Shown here piece by piece: positions 14,303 through 15,979 of a stretch of DNA of 15,979 nt. Below the pieces are notes generated by a model. It saw only the letters and a list, made by a program, of their open reading frames with translations. It was not told where the DNA came from and searched no databases. The position numbers and the translations under genes are program-made. The DNA comes from an uncultured Anaerosolibacter sp. Lineage in GTDB: Bacteria > Bacillota_A > Clostridia > Peptostreptococcales > Thermotaleaceae. Every line of letters starts with the position of its first letter. The first letter of the stretch is position 1. The stretch covers positions 1-15,979 of the forward strand of contig CALECF010000232.1 of the NCBI GenBank assembly GCA_937948705.1, in the 5' to 3' direction.

Positions 14303-14330
14303 AAAGGACTAACATCTGCGTTAGTCCTTT
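14303..14330 (-). terminator. Terminator of the soluble chemoreceptor gene
   Basis: An 11-bp perfect stem AAAGGACTAAC/GTTAGTCCTTT with a 6-base loop lies 11 bases past the chemoreceptor stop codon. Minus-strand T content is moderate (TTTCTTAGTCC); the plus strand has TTTTT. A direct copy of AAGGACTA lies next to it (14293-14300). Confidence 0.8.
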
Positions 14331-14341
14331 TTGTTACACAT

Positions 14342-15298
14342 CTATATATTATTCTGGACATAGGTATCTATACTTTTTATGCTATTCTCTAATTCTTGAT
14401 CCACAATACTTGCTTCTTTTACATGGTGAATAAGTTGGGTATTTGTTTTTTGCAATAATTCCTCAACATTTCTAATATTATTTAAGACATCTTGAACATA
14501 CTCTTTCTGTATAGCAATTGTACCAATTACGCTTGTAACCTCAGTTCCTATATATTCAATAGCTCCCAGTCCTTCATCTATTTTCTCAATTGCTTTTTTT
14601 GATATCATTGACCCTTCCATCATCGATTTTGCATTTTGCCCAGCCTTTCCCAAAACTTCTCGAGTTTCTATTTGGATATTATTGATTAGACTAGCGATAT
14701 TCTTCGTACTTTCTGAAGTCACTTCAGCTAATTTTCTGACTTCCTCCGACACAACTGTAAATCCTTTACCTTGTTCCCCAGCACGGGCAGATTCAATGGC
14801 AGCATTTAGTGCTAGTAAGTTTGTTTTCTTCGCTATACTGGTAATGACCGAAACGATTTCACCTATCTCAGCAATTTTTTTGCTCAAGCTTTCTATACTA
14901 CTATAAGTTTCCTGGGACTCAGCTTCTAATGATAGAATAATCTTAGCAATTTTTTCAACGGACTCTTTTCCCTCAGAAGACTTGTGGATTGTTTGTTCAG
15001 TTGTTTTCAGTAAATTGTTACTTTTTGCATTCAGCTCATCCATTGATTTGTTTGTTCTATTACTCAGATCAGATGCCTTTGATATCTCAATCTCTACCTG
15101 CTGAGCCAAATTTGCCAATACCCCATGTTCATCGTTTACACGATGATGCTGATTAATTGCAGTCTGTATTTGCCTATGTACGTTCTTCAAAGACTCCACA
15201 TATTGATTTTCTGATTTGGCTTTTACCAATAAATTTTCTTTAGTTTGTAAGGATTGATCCGAACTATTTGGAACACTCTTTCTAAATAAATTTAACAT
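14342..15298 (-). CDS. Soluble methyl-accepting chemotaxis protein
   Basis: A 318-residue chemoreceptor without any membrane segment or classical sensor domain, so it should be cytoplasmic. Residues about 1-60 form a short N-terminal region with a His-rich stretch [21 protein letters not shown] (His51, 52, 58) that might bind a metal, heme or other ligand. The rest is a coiled coil with the invariant signalling tip [20 protein letters not shown] plus [19 protein letters not shown]. It passes signals to CheA/CheW. The ATG at 15298 has GCAGGA 5-6 bases upstream. The promoter carries a CRP/FNR-like site at -41.5, like the RIC and cupin genes, so the receptor may be made under NO or low-redox stress. 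It is preceded by hcp on the same strand, with a terminator between. Confidence 0.93.
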   Translation of the reverse strand: MLNLFRKSVPNSSDQSLQTKENLLVKAKSENQYVESLKNVHRQIQTAINQHHRVNDEHGVLANLAQQVEIEISKASDLSNRTNKSMDELNAKSNNLLKTTEQTIHKSSEGKESVEKIAKIILSLEAESQETYSSIESLSKKIAEIGEIVSVITSIAKKTNLLALNAAIESARAGEQGKGFTVVSEEVRKLAEVTSESTKNIASLINNIQIETREVLGKAGQNAKSMMEGSMISKKAIEKIDEGLGAIEYIGTEVTSVIGTIAIQKEYVQDVLNNIRNVEELLQKTNTQLIHHVKEASIVDQELENSIKSIDTYVQNNI

Positions 15299-15387
15299 TT
15301 TATTCCTGCCTTTCTAAATAAAAATTAGCATCATTTGTAAATAGCTTATAAAGTTTTTCTCCGTCTTCTGATCGCTTGCTTAGATTC

Positions 15388-15430
15388 ATTATAAGAAATA
15401 TCTAAGATTAAATATGTGATTAAAGTCAAG
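15388..15430 (-). promoter_or_regulatory. Promoter of the soluble chemoreceptor with CRP/FNR-like operator
   Basis: A perfect -10 TATAAT is at 15393-15388 on the minus strand. The site TGTGATTAAAGTCAAG (15415-15430, plus reading) has the TGTGA-N6-TCA pattern. A start 7 bases after the -10 places its centre at -41.5, exactly as in the two other promoters. The -35 window (CATATT) is poor. Confidence 0.68.
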
Positions 15431-15458
15431 GGAGTATAAGATACTAATATTTTTCTGT

Positions 15459-15507
15459 AAAATAATAAACTCGCCAGCATCTATTTGACTGGCGAGTTTA
15501 TTATTTT
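15459..15507. terminator. Terminator of hcp (symmetrical)
   Basis: A 19-bp perfect stem (15459-15477 with 15489-15507) has the GC core CTCGCCAG/CTGGCGAG and A/T-rich ends, with an 11-base loop. It lies 37 bases past the hcp stop codon and separates hcp from the chemoreceptor promoter. Confidence 0.95.
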
Positions 15508-15543
15508 AACCATAAGTTCTACTATAAAATTCTAAATAATTAT

Positions 15544-15979
15544 TTAAGCCAATGCACCTTCTGTACCTAATATCGCACCCATATCCGCTTCAACATTTGA
15601 GATTGGTGTAACATTGAAGTTGTCCACCAATACCTGCAATACATTTGGTGAGATAAATGCAGGCAATGAAGGCCCTAAATGAATATTTTTTATGTCTAAG
15701 GACAGCAGTGTTAGCAAAATACACACAGCCTTTTGCTCATACCAAGAAAGAATCATTGATAGAGGTAATTCATTCACGCTGCACTCAAATGCTTCAGCAA
15801 GGGCGCCAGCTACCTTTATCGCTGAATAGGCATCATTGCATTGTCCCATATCTAAAAGTCTTGGGAGACCAGCAACAGTACCAAACTCCATTTTATTAAA
15901 TCTAAATTTTCCACATGCCAATGTTAGGATGATTGTATCCTGTGGTGCTTTTTCTGCAAATTCTGTATAGTAATTTCGT
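15544..15979 (-). CDS. hcp: Hybrid cluster protein (hydroxylamine/NO reductase), C-terminal part
   Basis: Partial gene; the frame is open to the right edge, so the true start is outside the window. About 144 C-terminal residues are visible. They begin [20 protein letters not shown] and continue with [35 protein letters not shown], where the cysteines of ACGKF and GQCND are ligands of the hybrid 4Fe-2O-2S cluster. SWYEQKAV follows, whose Glu is also a cluster ligand. The end [21 protein letters not shown] fits the family. Hcp reduces nitric oxide or hydroxylamine in anaerobes and is usually controlled by HcpR/FNR-type regulators; its own promoter is not visible here. A TTG inside the fragment (15921) is not the start. 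Confidence 0.96.
   Translation of the reverse strand, partial: RNYYTEFAEKAPQDTIILTLACGKFRFNKMEFGTVAGLPRLLDMGQCNDAYSAIKVAGALAEAFECSVNELPLSMILSWYEQKAVCILLTLLSLDIKNIHLGPSLPAFISPNVLQVLVDNFNVTPISNVEADMGAILGTEGALA

Noticed and set aside
1..15979. Insertion sequences, tRNA/rRNA genes, CRISPR arrays
   Set aside because: No transposase-like protein, terminal repeats, tRNA-like cloverleaf or repeat-spacer pattern was seen in the window.

Overview
The window comes from an AT-rich, low-GC Gram-positive anaerobe of the Clostridia. The evidence is strong AGGAGG-type ribosome binding sites with frequent GTG/TTG starts, an oxygen-sensitive class III ribonucleotide reductase (nrdD-nrdG), a hybrid cluster protein (hcp), many hairpin-plus-T-run terminators, and a likely selenocysteine-encoding UGA. 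An Alkaliphilus-like relative is my best guess from protein style, but the sequence alone does not prove it.

Left part (1-3805): the 5' end of a membrane sensor/chemoreceptor gene runs off the left edge, followed by a long non-coding stretch with tandem TTTTGTCGG boxes. Then come a small cupin gene and a large orphan MASE3-PAS histidine kinase whose leader holds a terminator-like hairpin. All are on the minus strand. Middle part (3806-8955): the nrdDG operon (minus) lies behind a pair of NrdR boxes 31 bp apart. Divergent from it are an AI-2E-family membrane protein (plus) and a compact four-cysteine protein of unknown function (plus).

Right part (8956-15979): a cation/proton antiporter (minus) sits behind a clear fluoride (crcB-type) riboswitch with an overlapping terminator. 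An unrecognised beta-rich protein follows on the plus strand. Next is a plus-strand pair of a RIC/ScdA/YtfE di-iron repair protein and a thioredoxin-like protein read through an in-frame TGA directly after a cysteine. Converging on this pair is a minus-strand pair of a rubredoxin-reductase-like FAD protein and a four-cysteine DUF1450 protein. A soluble chemoreceptor and the C-terminal part of hcp (minus, running off the right edge) close the window.

The right-hand genes look like a nitrosative/oxidative stress and redox-repair neighbourhood: RIC repairs Fe-S clusters, Hcp handles NO/hydroxylamine, and the FAD enzyme, DUF1450 protein and Sec-thioredoxin could supply electrons or thiol/selenol chemistry. 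Three promoters (cupin, RIC-Sec operon, soluble chemoreceptor) share a CRP/FNR-family-like TGTGA-N6-TnAnn site centred 41.5 bp upstream of the start predicted from the -10 box, with poor -35 boxes. This is the classic class II activator layout and suggests one regulon, possibly HcpR-like. The strongest candidates for something new are the selenocysteine thioredoxin tied to RIC, this shared control, and the four-cysteine orphan protein.
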